Positions 22,743 to 31,799 of a stretch of 64,000 bases of DNA are shown piece after piece (positions within the stretch are counted from its first letter, which is position 1; each line of letters opens with the position of its first letter). A program made the translations under genes and the position numbers. This DNA comes from Patescibacteria group bacterium (GTDB lineage: Bacteria; Patescibacteriota; Patescibacteriia; 2-12-FULL-60-25). The stretch covers positions 1-64,000 of the forward strand of contig JAQURS010000004.1 of the NCBI GenBank assembly GCA_028715505.1, given 5' to 3'. Below the pieces are notes generated by a model. That model searched no databases. It was not told the DNA's origin and saw only the letters and a list, made by a program, of their open reading frames with translations.

Positions 22743-24941
22743 ATGGAAAAGAAGCTCGGCACATTCGAAAAAATTATTTCAATCCTAATCGTGACGTTGT
22801 TTGTCACCGGAGGTTGTGGCGATCTCGCGCCCGAAGCGGAACAGGCGGGAGGGGGATCGTCTCTGGCGCACAACTCGAATCCTTCGACCGGCAGCCAGAC
22901 TTGCGTGGTGGACTATGTCCGTTATCCGACGACGTACGACGATTTCCAAAACCTGCTCTACGGCGATCGCGGATTCCTGGCCGTGTACAACGACGTTAAG
23001 CATCTGGGATATGACGTCGTGTACGCCGAAGGGAAGGCTATCCATCCCATCGCTTGCGGCACAATCGTTTTCTACGGACCCGCGAGCGGTTATGGCACGC
23101 TGGTCGTAGTCATCGAACACAAGCTGGCCAAAACTATCACCGTCACGAACGGCGGCGGCTCATCAACTACGGTTACATCTTTCCTTACGATTTACGGCCA
23201 TCTGCGCAACTCGTCTTCCAAATCAGGAGGGCAGGTGCTCGGCCTGAAGGTGGGCGACAGCGTGAGCGCGGATGACGTCATCGGCTTTGTGCAAAGTGAT
23301 GTCTTGAATGGCGACGGGCCAGAGCATTTGCATTTGGGCGTAAGGGTCCAAAGCGCGTCCGATGCTAAGAAAGTTGATCCATCGGCTTGGTTCCGCGGTT
23401 ACGACACGGCCGGCGAAGGGACGTACAAGAAGTATTACGCCGATCCCAAGGCGTTCATCGTCAAAATCCAGTCATCACACGAGGGCGTGGACGCCGGCAC
23501 GAGCGATCCGATCGTGTCGCAAGCCAACCACTTCCCAATTGGCACGATTCTCGAGGAGTTTGGCCAGGGCTATTGGTTGGTCGTCAACGAGAGCCAGATT
23601 CTGGACGTCACGAACTATGGAAAATTGCCGACCAAGTGCGCGGTCAAAGTTCAGCCAAGCGCGTTATCGTGCTACGAACAGGCGATCTTTGATCCGTTCT
23701 CGCTCTATCTGGATGCCAAGGCCGTCAAATTCGACGGGGAACCGCAGGTCTACCAACTTTTTCCGGGCAATGGCTTCGAGCCAACGGGTTACCGGACGTT
23801 TCTCTCGTACGATTCATTCTTGTCGTGGGGCTACCAAGACTCTGACATCGTGAACTATCCCGCGACGCAAAAGGGATCGATCCTTAGCGCATTGCAGGAT
23901 AAGGGAAAGGTTGGCTTCTTTCCGGGAGCGCTCGTCAAAGGCAAGGGCGAAAGCGAAGTTTCGGTCGCCGACCAGGCTGGCAAACGACGTCCTATTTTCA
24001 ACTGGGATGTGTTCCAAGCCTTGGGCTACCGACCCGAGTGTATTTTCGAGATCGAACCCACGACATTAGATATAGTAGCCGGTCAAAGATCCGATCAACT
24101 CATCACGCTGACTGAGACTTCTCAGTGCGGATCAACGGGAGCGGGAGGGTCGTCTGGATCGGGAGGCGCTGGCGGGTCAGCAGGCTCGTGCGATTCTCAG
24201 GATTATTGCTCGTGTCCTGAGCAGCGCGCTTGCGTAGGCAATGAAACCCAGCTTTGCGCCTGTCCTGGCGGTAAAGAAGGAGTGCAGATTTGCATGACCG
24301 ACTGTTCAGGCTGGGAGCTTTGCCAATGTCCTTCTGCTGGAACAGGAGGTTCGAACGGATCGGGTGGTTCATCCGGTTATGGCGGATCGCCTGGATTCGG
24401 AGGATCTCCTGGTTCGGGCGGAACGATCAACGCTGGTGGATCGAGTAGCGGAGGATTTGGAGGTTCTGGTGGATCCGTCGGAGTCGGTGGAAGTGGGGGA
24501 TCGGCTGACGCCGGATCAGGATCGGGCATTTGCCAGCAAAAAGGTGTAGCCGGACAAACGACATTCATCGTCCAGGCTCCCGTGGGCTCAGCTAAGGTTA
24601 TCTCCGTTTCCGGCTGGATTGATTATCCCGGTTGGAGCGGCGCGCCTGATCTTTCCTGGCATGGTTGGGCTTGGGGTACGCCGGGTAATGGCGAGCTTGT
24701 TTTCCAAAAAGGTGAGGCTTACCAAGGAACGAGATACATCTTTGCTCCTGGCACTTCGCCTGCTCCGGGTCAGCCGCAAGATGCCTGGTATTGCGACCAA
24801 ACGAGTTGCCCAATCGGGACTTTCATCGTCTGTGACGGCCTTGAGGAAGTCTGCCGGGTTCAGAACGGCATTCTTTCGGGCGGGGCTTCTTACACCCCGA
24901 ATCAGTCCAATTGGCAAAATATTCAGTGCATTCTTCCATAA
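22743..24941 (+). CDS. M23-type peptidase lipoprotein with Gly/Ser and Cys-rich linkers, 732 aa
   Basis: The signal peptide ends at the lipobox TGG-Cys25. Residues about 50-205 carry an M23 (LytM) zinc site: His87 and Asp91 (HLGYD), His153 (IYGHL), and His195/His197 (HLHLG), so it is probably an active cell-wall endopeptidase. Residues about 460-595 are two GGSxG-rich linkers around a module with 11 Cys (CSCPEQRACVG, LCACPGG), reminiscent of linkers in secreted myxobacterial proteins. A C-terminal domain (598-732) is unknown. GGAGG precedes the ATG at 22743; an upstream in-frame ATG lies inside the structured leader. GC-rich codons and the linkers hint at transfer. Confidence 0.8.
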   Translation: MEKKLGTFEKIISILIVTLFVTGGCGDLAPEAEQAGGGSSLAHNSNPSTGSQTCVVDYVRYPTTYDDFQNLLYGDRGFLAVYNDVKHLGYDVVYAEGKAIHPIACGTIVFYGPASGYGTLVVVIEHKLAKTITVTNGGGSSTTVTSFLTIYGHLRNSSSKSGGQVLGLKVGDSVSADDVIGFVQSDVLNGDGPEHLHLGVRVQSASDAKKVDPSAWFRGYDTAGEGTYKKYYADPKAFIVKIQSSHEGVDAGTSDPIVSQANHFPIGTILEEFGQGYWLVVNESQILDVTNYGKLPTKCAVKVQPSALSCYEQAIFDPFSLYLDAKAVKFDGEPQVYQLFPGNGFEPTGYRTFLSYDSFLSWGYQDSDIVNYPATQKGSILSALQDKGKVGFFPGALVKGKGESEVSVADQAGKRRPIFNWDVFQALGYRPECIFEIEPTTLDIVAGQRSDQLITLTETSQCGSTGAGGSSGSGGAGGSAGSCDSQDYCSCPEQRACVGNETQLCACPGGKEGVQICMTDCSGWELCQCPSAGTGGSNGSGGSSGYGGSPGFGGSPGSGGTINAGGSSSGGFGGSGGSVGVGGSGGSADAGSGSGICQQKGVAGQTTFIVQAPVGSAKVISVSGWIDYPGWSGAPDLSWHGWAWGTPGNGELVFQKGEAYQGTRYIFAPGTSPAPGQPQDAWYCDQTSCPIGTFIVCDGLEEVCRVQNGILSGGASYTPNQSNWQNIQCILP

Positions 24942-24945
24942 CTCA

Positions 24946-24975
24946 AGCCTCGAAACTCTTCGGGGCTATCTTTTT
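24946..24975 (+). terminator. Terminator of the M23 lipoprotein gene
   Basis: AGCCTCGAA (24946-24954) pairs with TTCGGGGCT (24959-24967) apart from one T-G wobble, followed by ATCTTTTT. Confidence 0.75.
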
Positions 24976-25078
24976 CTCAAGTTATCCCCATGACTATCCA
25001 AAGATGACTTGCTAAGATGTGCCGAGTAGAACAAATATAGAACAGCTTAACTCAATTTATAAAGAATTTTAAAGAAAT

Positions 25079-26161
<1,083 letters not shown>

Positions 26162-26178
26162 CGCATAACTTAGCCAAA

Positions 26179-26207
26179 TCGACAAATGGGCTAAAAAATG
26201 CTAAAAT
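26179..26207 (+). promoter_or_regulatory. ftsK promoter
   Basis: TCGACA (26179-26184), 17-bp spacer, TAAAAT (26202-26207) with an extended TGC. The ATG lies 10 nt after the -10 box, so a leaderless mRNA is likely. Confidence 0.6.
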
Positions 26208-26217
26208 AAGCTATAGC

Positions 26218-28467
26218 ATGAGGAATTTACGTCGAAAAAAGAATTTTTCCCTCAATCTTAATTTGGATGCCCAGACTAAAAAGGGGATTGCCACGGTTAT
26301 TTGCTTTGCCTTGGCCATCTTTATCCTTTTGTCGCTGTTTGATTTGGCCGGATCGGTCGGCATGGCGTTGGACCAGGCGCTCTCCCATATTTTCGGCTGG
26401 GATAAAATAGTCGTTCCATTTTTTATTTTGGCCGCGGCTATCTTTCTTCTGTCTCCGGAACGTCTCCCCCTTAAAATTTCCAACGGGATAGGATTTACTT
26501 TGTTTTTCGTCGGGCTTAATCCCTTGGTTCATTTATTGACGTTTGGCGCCGAGATGCCGGCCGGAGCTTCGGTTGACGCGGCCGCGGGCAAACTGGGTTA
26601 TATGTTGGCCGATCCGTTTATCCCGATTTTCGGCGAAGCGGGAACCATAATTTTCTTCGCGGCTTTATTCGCCGTATCTTTGGTTCTGATTTTTAACACG
26701 TCACTCGGTACCATCTTGCAATGGATCATGACTTTGCTCCGGGGATTGAAGACGGTTTTGATTTGGCTCGGAAAACCTTTCGTGTGGCTGTTCAATTTGA
26801 TTAAGGAAAGCCGGGCCAAGCGCGCTGAAACTCCCGCTTACGAACCGCAGTCATATCAGATGCAGATGGCCGCGCAGCCGGAGCTGGCGTCAAAACAAGA
26901 GAAAGCTCAAACTGACGACGAAGAAGAGGTCGAATCGGACGGAGAAGGCGAGAAAGCGCCTCCGCCCAAACCCAAACGTCATCGGGCCAAAGTTGAAATT
27001 CCTTTGGAACTTTTGAACCGTCACGATCAAAAACCAACTTCGGGAGATATTGTGGCCCGCCAATCCGTCATCCAGCGCACACTTGAGACATTCGGCATTC
27101 CGGTCGAGATGGGTGAGGTTTCCGTCGGCCCGACGGTCACGCAATTCACCTTCAAGCCGGCGGACGGCATCAAGCTTAATAAGATCACGGCCTTGCATAA
27201 CGACTTGGCCCTGGCTTTGGCGGCGCATCCCATCCGCATCGAAGCTCCGATCCCGGGTAAATCTCTTGTCGGCATTGAAGTGCCAAATCAAAGCGTGGCT
27301 ATCGTGGGTTTGCGCGAACTCTTCGAAACCCGCGAGTGGCGCGACCGCCGTTCGGCCATCAATTTCGCTTTGGGCCGCGACGTAAGCGGCAAGCCGTGGA
27401 CCGGAGACATTGCGAAAATGCCGCACTTGCTTGTGGCTGGTGCCACGGGATCGGGTAAGTCTGTTTGTTTGAATACGATCATCATGTCATTGCTTTACTC
27501 GAACGGGCCGGATGATCTCAAATTGATATTGGTCGATCCGAAGCGCGTGGAATTTCCGATTTACAATGGCATTCCTCATCTGATTACGCCCGTCATCACA
27601 GAAGTCGATAAGACGGTCAATGCCATGAAATGGGCTGTTAGGGAAATGAACCGTCGTTTCGATTTGTTATCCAAGCAACAAGCCAGGGACATCGGCAGTT
27701 ACAATCAGCGGGTCCAGGATAAGCTTCCGTACCTGGTGATGATAATCGACGAGTTGGCCGATCTCATGGTCACCAATAAGCAGGAAGTCGAATCGCAGAT
27801 TGTGCGTTTGGCGCAAATGTCACGTGCCGTTGGTATTCACCTGGTGCTCGCCACTCAGCGTCCGTCGGTGGATGTCATTACGGGTTTGATCAAAGCCAAC
27901 ATCCCGGCGCGCGTCGCTTTCTCGGTCGCTTCGCAAATGGATTCGCGTACCATCCTCGACCAGTCCGGCGCCGAAAAACTCATTGGCCGCGGTGACATGC
28001 TTTACTCCACGGCGGAGATGACTTCCCCGCGCCGTATCCAAGGCGTTTACGTGGCTGATGACGAAATTAACCGCGTCGTTGAATACATTAAATCAAAATA
28101 TGATCCGGCCGATTACGATGAAACAGTAGTTGAAAGGGGCGGGACGCCCACGGCTTTTACGAATAACGGCATCGCCGATGAGGATTCGGATGTTTTGTTG
28201 CCGGCCGCCAAAGAAGAAATCATCCGGGCCGGCAAAGCCAGCGCTTCGCTTTTGCAAAGAAGGTTGAAAGTCGGTTACGCCCGCGCGGCCAGGTTGCTCG
28301 ATTTGCTCGAACAGGAAGGTTTCATTGGTCCGGCTGACGGCGCCAAACCCCGCGAGATTTTGAAAGTTGAATTTACCAAAGGCATGGATCAAATTCCGGC
28401 GCCAATCAACCATGCCGCCCTCGAACAGGTCAACCGAGAAATACCGGATATCGAAGAGGAGGTATAG
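26218..28467 (+). CDS. ftsK: DNA translocase FtsK/SpoIIIE, 749 aa
   Basis: Four N-terminal membrane segments (residues about 20-170) are followed by a short charged linker, the RecA-like motor with Walker A GATGSGKS (about 407-414) and Walker B MIIDELADL, and a C-terminal gamma winged helix (SASLLQRRLKVGYARAARLL) that reads KOPS-type polarity sites in known family members. It pumps chromosomes through the division septum. Confidence 0.95.
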   Translation: MRNLRRKKNFSLNLNLDAQTKKGIATVICFALAIFILLSLFDLAGSVGMALDQALSHIFGWDKIVVPFFILAAAIFLLSPERLPLKISNGIGFTLFFVGLNPLVHLLTFGAEMPAGASVDAAAGKLGYMLADPFIPIFGEAGTIIFFAALFAVSLVLIFNTSLGTILQWIMTLLRGLKTVLIWLGKPFVWLFNLIKESRAKRAETPAYEPQSYQMQMAAQPELASKQEKAQTDDEEEVESDGEGEKAPPPKPKRHRAKVEIPLELLNRHDQKPTSGDIVARQSVIQRTLETFGIPVEMGEVSVGPTVTQFTFKPADGIKLNKITALHNDLALALAAHPIRIEAPIPGKSLVGIEVPNQSVAIVGLRELFETREWRDRRSAINFALGRDVSGKPWTGDIAKMPHLLVAGATGSGKSVCLNTIIMSLLYSNGPDDLKLILVDPKRVEFPIYNGIPHLITPVITEVDKTVNAMKWAVREMNRRFDLLSKQQARDIGSYNQRVQDKLPYLVMIIDELADLMVTNKQEVESQIVRLAQMSRAVGIHLVLATQRPSVDVITGLIKANIPARVAFSVASQMDSRTILDQSGAEKLIGRGDMLYSTAEMTSPRRIQGVYVADDEINRVVEYIKSKYDPADYDETVVERGGTPTAFTNNGIADEDSDVLLPAAKEEIIRAGKASASLLQRRLKVGYARAARLLDLLEQEGFIGPADGAKPREILKVEFTKGMDQIPAPINHAALEQVNREIPDIEEEV

Positions 28468-28505
28468 CACTCGACTTAGCTTTTGCCATGGTTTAAGCTG
28501 AAGCC

Positions 28506-29255
28506 ATGTCTTTTGTCCGTAAGAAAGTTGATGCCGAGAGAGGCTTTGGCGAGGACTTGAAGGAACTGCGAGAGCTTCGCGGCTGGTCTTTAGAACAACT
28601 GGCCCGCGTCACGGGCATGCCGATTTCCACGATCGACGCCTTGGAATCGGAAGACTTGGGCCGATTGCGCGATCCGCTTTACGCCGAACGGCACGTCAGG
28701 GTATTAGTTAAAGCCTTGGAAGGCAGAACCGGTTTTTTCATGCACAAATACAGGTTGCTTTTGGAACAGCGCGGCCTTTCGGACGACCAACGCCCGTTAA
28801 CTTTTTTTGCCCGGGTCAGGCGTTCGGCCTTGTTCGTGCCATCAAAATATCTCCTTTTGCTTATTCCTTTGCCACTGGTATTGATCCTCGGATGGTATGT
28901 CTGGCATCAAGCTTCATATTTATCAGCCAGGCCCCCGCTCGAAATAATTTCGCCCGCGGATCATTCAGTCATCCGCGATCCTTCGGTCAACGTGAACGGG
29001 ATGACCGATCCGACGGCCAGCGTTTTGGTTAATGGAACTCCGGCTGTGGTTGAATCGAGTGGTAGGTTTGGTTTGACTTTGAATATTCCAAGGGGCATGA
29101 CTAAATTGAGCATCGTAGCCGAACGCCGTTACGGTGGCCGGTCGGAAGCTACGCGTTACATCACCTACGAACCGGAATACGCTCCAGCTATTTTGAACCA
29201 ACAAGATTTGCGATCCGTTACATCGACGACTTCAACATCCGGCGCGGCAAACTAA
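28506..29255 (+). CDS. RodZ-like helix-turn-helix membrane protein, 249 aa
   Basis: An N-terminal HTH_25/RodZ-type domain (FGEDLKELRELRGWSLEQLARVTGM...) spans residues about 14-85. A single membrane segment lies near 117-135, and an external beta-sandwich (SPADHSVIRDPSVNVNGMT...) follows. This order is that of RodZ, which links the MreB cytoskeleton to the cell wall; the extracellular domain resembles the one fused to RodZ-like proteins in Gram-positive and CPR genomes. No mreB is visible in the window. Confidence 0.8.
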   Translation: MSFVRKKVDAERGFGEDLKELRELRGWSLEQLARVTGMPISTIDALESEDLGRLRDPLYAERHVRVLVKALEGRTGFFMHKYRLLLEQRGLSDDQRPLTFFARVRRSALFVPSKYLLLLIPLPLVLILGWYVWHQASYLSARPPLEIISPADHSVIRDPSVNVNGMTDPTASVLVNGTPAVVESSGRFGLTLNIPRGMTKLSIVAERRYGGRSEATRYITYEPEYAPAILNQQDLRSVTSTTSTSGAAN

Positions 29256-29434
29256 AAATCCCCGGAGGGGATCCTTCTCTTTCTGCGCCGCAAGCTGCAA
29301 AGCGAAGCCACAAATAGAGTAGCGGCGGATTTCATGGGAGGAGAGAAGAACTCGGAATCCTTGAGGATCCAGAGGGTCCATGGACTCTGCCACTAAAGGT
29401 TGTACCTCGCTTCGCAGGTTGCGAAGCGGAAAGT
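29254..29434 (-). ncRNA. Candidate small RNA with its own promoter and terminator
   Basis: On the minus strand a strong promoter (29441-29469) is followed by a GC-rich structured segment. It contains a perfect 9-bp hairpin CGCTTCGCA-ACC-TGCGAAGCG enclosed by GGACT/AGTCC, a GCCGC/GCGGC stem, and a terminator ATCCCC-TCC-GGGGAT-TTTT at 29254-29271. The transcript would be about 180 nt. It contains GAGTTCTTCTCTCCTCC (29353-29337), whose CCUCC resembles the 16S anti-Shine-Dalgarno. The family is not recognised. Confidence 0.5.
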
Positions 29435-29440
29435 CCATTC

Positions 29441-29469
29441 AATATAATTCCAGCCTTTGACATTGTCAA
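29441..29469 (-). promoter_or_regulatory. Promoter of the candidate small RNA
   Basis: Minus-strand TTGACA (29464-29469), 17-bp spacer, TATATT (29441-29446). The -35 sits in the palindrome TTGACATTGTCAA (29457-29469). Confidence 0.65.
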
Positions 29470-29472
29470 CCT

Positions 29473-29519
29473 AAAATCCCTTAAAGCAGTTAACTGAGTT
29501 AATGGCTTTAAGGGATTTT
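29473..29519. terminator. Perfect 15-bp inverted repeat, bidirectional terminator
   Basis: AAAATCCCTTAAAGC (29473-29487) and GCTTTAAGGGATTTT (29505-29519) pair perfectly around a 17-nt loop. A second 9-bp hairpin, CGACGGGCC/GGCCCGTCG (29521-29547), lies between it and the leftward gene ending at 29574. Confidence 0.75.
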
Positions 29520-29573
29520 GCGACGGGCCGTGGAGATTGGCCCGTCGCAGAGAAGACCCAGAGGAACTTGCCG

Positions 29574-30896
29574 TCAGGAAGGGGTGCCGTTGGTCGCCGG
29601 AGGAGGCTGGCCCGGCAAGGTCTGGCCCTTGGAAGCGAGCACCTCGCCAATGCTGGCGCCGCCGCTCCCGCTCCTCACGATCTCGGCAGAGGCTGGCGCG
29701 GGCTTCGGCGCCTTCTTGCCGCTGATCTTCTTCATGCCAGACGGTTGCTCGTCCTTCTTGCTGGCATCGTAAGCTTCCTTGGGAATCATGTCATGCGTCA
29801 AGAACAGCAGGCCGCCGACGCGAGACACGTAACCCTTGTTGCAACGGTCCGTGAGGAAGCTCCCGATGAAGCGCTTGAGCGCTTCGGCGTCGATCAGGAC
29901 GGCGATCGGACGGCGCCCCGGTTCCTCGTAATCCTGCAAGAGGATAAGCGAGGTGATGACCGGCACGCTGCTCGAACCCGCCACGATCTGCTCGGCGCTC
30001 TCGGCGATCCTGGCCTCGACCCATTTTCCGGTCACGGCCGTGCGGTCCCGCCACCGGTAGTTCTTCCGGGCCCTGGCCGCCTTGGGTTTGGCTTTGGGCG
30101 CATCCTCTGCCTCGGCAGCTGTCGCCGTGGCCTCATCCGGATCCTCGTCGGTCTGATCATCAGCGTCCGCGTTGTCCCACTTGGGGAGCGTGTACGTGCT
30201 CGTCCGGTTATCGGAGCTGAAGCACCGCAGGTCGTCGATGATCATGCCGATCCGATCCAGGAAGAAGAAGGCCTCGCCCGTCCAGAGGACGTTTCCTTGC
30301 TCGTCCGTCTCGTGCTGCTCGGCCCTGGTCTTGGGCCGGTAGGATCCGGCCGGCGCGCGGCTCGTGAACTGGTACAGGTCACGCTCGCCAGAGATGATCT
30401 GGCGCTCGACCTCGATGTTCAGGCCTTCCTGGAATTTCTTCAGGACGGCCGCGCACTTGTCGAGGGGTACGCGGTTCTCCTTGCCCAGCCAGAATCTGAT
30501 CGTGGGCTTGCCCGGCCAGTGATACGCGCTGTCCAGGTCGACGCCCGGCGCGGACGGGTCGATGTACTTCCGGATCAGACTCCGCTGAATCTCAACGGGG
30601 GATCTTCCGCGATCGATGTAGATGTTGTTGTCGCAGGTGAATCGCACGGTGGGGTAGCCGCCGAGCAGCTTGCCCTCGCGCATGGGGCGCACTTCGAAGT
30701 AGCAGCGCTGGATCTTGCCCGGATTGTTCATCCAGGGGGGCGCCGTGTTTCCACGCACCATGGTGAGTTCCCGTGCTTGCTTCGAGGGAAGCGTAGCAAG
30801 TCCGAAACTGCATTCTGCTTCGTGAGCAGGGAGTCCGAGCCTTCCGGCCTCTGACTTGAGATGATACGCGATGCTGACGTTTTTTTCCTGTGTCAT
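29574..30896 (-). CDS. Hypothetical protein, 440 aa
   Basis: I do not recognise this protein. It has no signal peptide or membrane segment. The N-terminal 270 residues look globular with many aromatic and charged residues; residues about 270-305 are an acidic/Ala-rich then Lys/Pro/Ala-rich linker, followed by a second globular part and a Gly/Pro-rich tail. AAGGAG precedes the ATG by 8 nt. The codons are GC-rich and the opposite strand is also open for 450 codons, a side effect of that composition. Its 470-nt structured leader is described separately. Confidence 0.75.
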   Translation of the reverse strand: MTQEKNVSIAYHLKSEAGRLGLPAHEAECSFGLATLPSKQARELTMVRGNTAPPWMNNPGKIQRCYFEVRPMREGKLLGGYPTVRFTCDNNIYIDRGRSPVEIQRSLIRKYIDPSAPGVDLDSAYHWPGKPTIRFWLGKENRVPLDKCAAVLKKFQEGLNIEVERQIISGERDLYQFTSRAPAGSYRPKTRAEQHETDEQGNVLWTGEAFFFLDRIGMIIDDLRCFSSDNRTSTYTLPKWDNADADDQTDEDPDEATATAAEAEDAPKAKPKAARARKNYRWRDRTAVTGKWVEARIAESAEQIVAGSSSVPVITSLILLQDYEEPGRRPIAVLIDAEALKRFIGSFLTDRCNKGYVSRVGGLLFLTHDMIPKEAYDASKKDEQPSGMKKISGKKAPKPAPASAEIVRSGSGGASIGEVLASKGQTLPGQPPPATNGTPS

Positions 30897-31368
30897 GACT
30901 GTCTCTCCTTGAGCTGTGCGTTGTTGCTACCTCAGACCACTGTCTTCGGGAACGCGAGAAAACGACCACTGACATTGGGGGACGTGAATCAGAACGAGAA
31001 AAATTTTCTTTTAGCTTTGTTCCTTTCTGGGTTGTCGATGTACGAACGAAGTGCCTTAGGCACCCTTCATCCTGTACAGCCTGATTTATCTTCCGTACTA
31101 GACGGAAGAAAATCAAGCTGTGCGATGAATATGGCCGAAGCTAACTGGAGGCGAGGCTCACGGTTGGGGCAATTGCCCTCCGCGAACATGAAATGTGTGG
31201 TCCGAACAGCCCAGAGTCCAGCCTAAGCCGGAGTCGGGTGTGCTCTTCACACCACTTCGACTGTCCGCTGTCGTTAAAAACGCAACGGACTCTTTGCCGA
31301 AGTGCTTCCCCTCCATTTAGCTTAAGCCATAATAAGCTCTTTTAAGAGCTCTAGGCGCTATTAAAGAA
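30897..31368 (-). ncRNA. Long structured leader with boxA-like start
   Basis: From the predicted start the minus strand begins GGTTCTTTAATAGC, similar to an rRNA boxA (TGCTCTTTAACA). Strong hairpins follow: AGCTCTT/AAGAGCT (31335-31350), GTCCGCTG/CAACGGAC (31263-31290), GTCG-GGTGTG/CACACC-CGAC (31233-31261), GGGCAATTGCCC (31167-31178), CTTCCGT/ACGGAAG (31090-31108) and GTGCCTTAGGCAC (31051-31063). The segment may be a leader or a separate RNA. RNase P and tmRNA core motifs are not visible. Confidence 0.5.
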
Positions 31369-31374
31369 CCACTA

Positions 31375-31403
31375 AATTTAGCAGTTTTTAACAATTTTGT
31401 CAA
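31375..31403 (-). promoter_or_regulatory. Promoter of the 440-aa gene and its leader
   Basis: Minus-strand TTGACA (31398-31403), 17-bp spacer, TAAATT (31375-31380). Confidence 0.6.
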
Positions 31404-31411
31404 CCCCTGGC

Positions 31412-31591
31412 CTATTCATCGCTGTTTTTCGGATGCTTGCTTTTTCGGCTATAAACCTTCTTATTTTTGTGCAATTTAGAGCTTGGCAGGCTGGGCCGCC
31501 TTATTTTACGTTCTAACGCGAAAACGTCTATTTTGACGGTATTCGGTGCCTTTCGCTTAAGGCTGGTCGGCTGGGCTTTTTTCTTAGCCAT
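31412..31591 (-). CDS. Very basic small protein, 59 aa
   Basis: The frame reads MAKKKAQPTSLKRKAPN... and ends KVYSRKSKHPKNSDE. About a third of the residues are Lys or Arg, as in small ribosomal or nucleic-acid-binding proteins, but no family is recognised. A -10-like TGATAAAAT ends 6 nt before the ATG, with TTGTCA upstream, so a leaderless mRNA fits the pattern of the window. The stop lies 8 bp before the next promoter. Confidence 0.65.
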   Translation of the reverse strand: MAKKKAQPTSLKRKAPNTVKIDVFALERKIRRPSLPSSKLHKNKKVYSRKSKHPKNSDE

Positions 31592-31616
31592 GGCTGTATT
31601 TTATCACGATAAATTA

Positions 31617-31798
31617 AAATCCCCTGACAAAGTGAAGGGGGACAGTCCTTTGGGCAAGCCCAGGACAGTCAGAACGTTTTGGCCATGGCTGCCCAGTGGT
31701 TACCAGGCGAATATGGCTTAGACGTTCCTCTTTGTAGCGGTCCAAAATTAATTGGGACTACTCGGAGTTCTTCTCTCCTCCACTTTTTCAGGGGATTT
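31617..31798. ncRNA. Long-stem structured element, strand uncertain
   Basis: AAATCCCCTGA (31617-31627) pairs perfectly with TCAGGGGATTT (31788-31798). After one mismatch the stem continues with AAAGTG/CACTTT. The inside holds GTCC-GGGC-AA-GCCC-GGAC and a GTAG/CTAC hairpin. The overall form is a 180-nt rod with a closing stem, as in 6S-like RNAs, but no family is recognised. There is no good plus-strand promoter; the minus strand could be read from the promoter at 32064. Confidence 0.4.
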
Positions 31799-31799
31799 A

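Noticed and set aside
25035-25060. LexA/SOS box before recA
   Set aside because: Two GAAC words occur but in direct, not inverted, orientation; no CGAAC-N4-GTTCG-like palindrome is present.
29232-29438. 68-codon frame on the minus strand
   Set aside because: Its ATG lies upstream of the transcript start predicted from the TTGACA-17-TATATT promoter, and the region has hairpins and a terminator, so an RNA is the better reading.
29502-30854. 450-codon open frame on the plus strand
   Set aside because: It is antisense to the 440-aa gene, lacks a ribosome site and arises from GC-rich codons; the minus frame has AAGGAG, a promoter and a terminator behind it.
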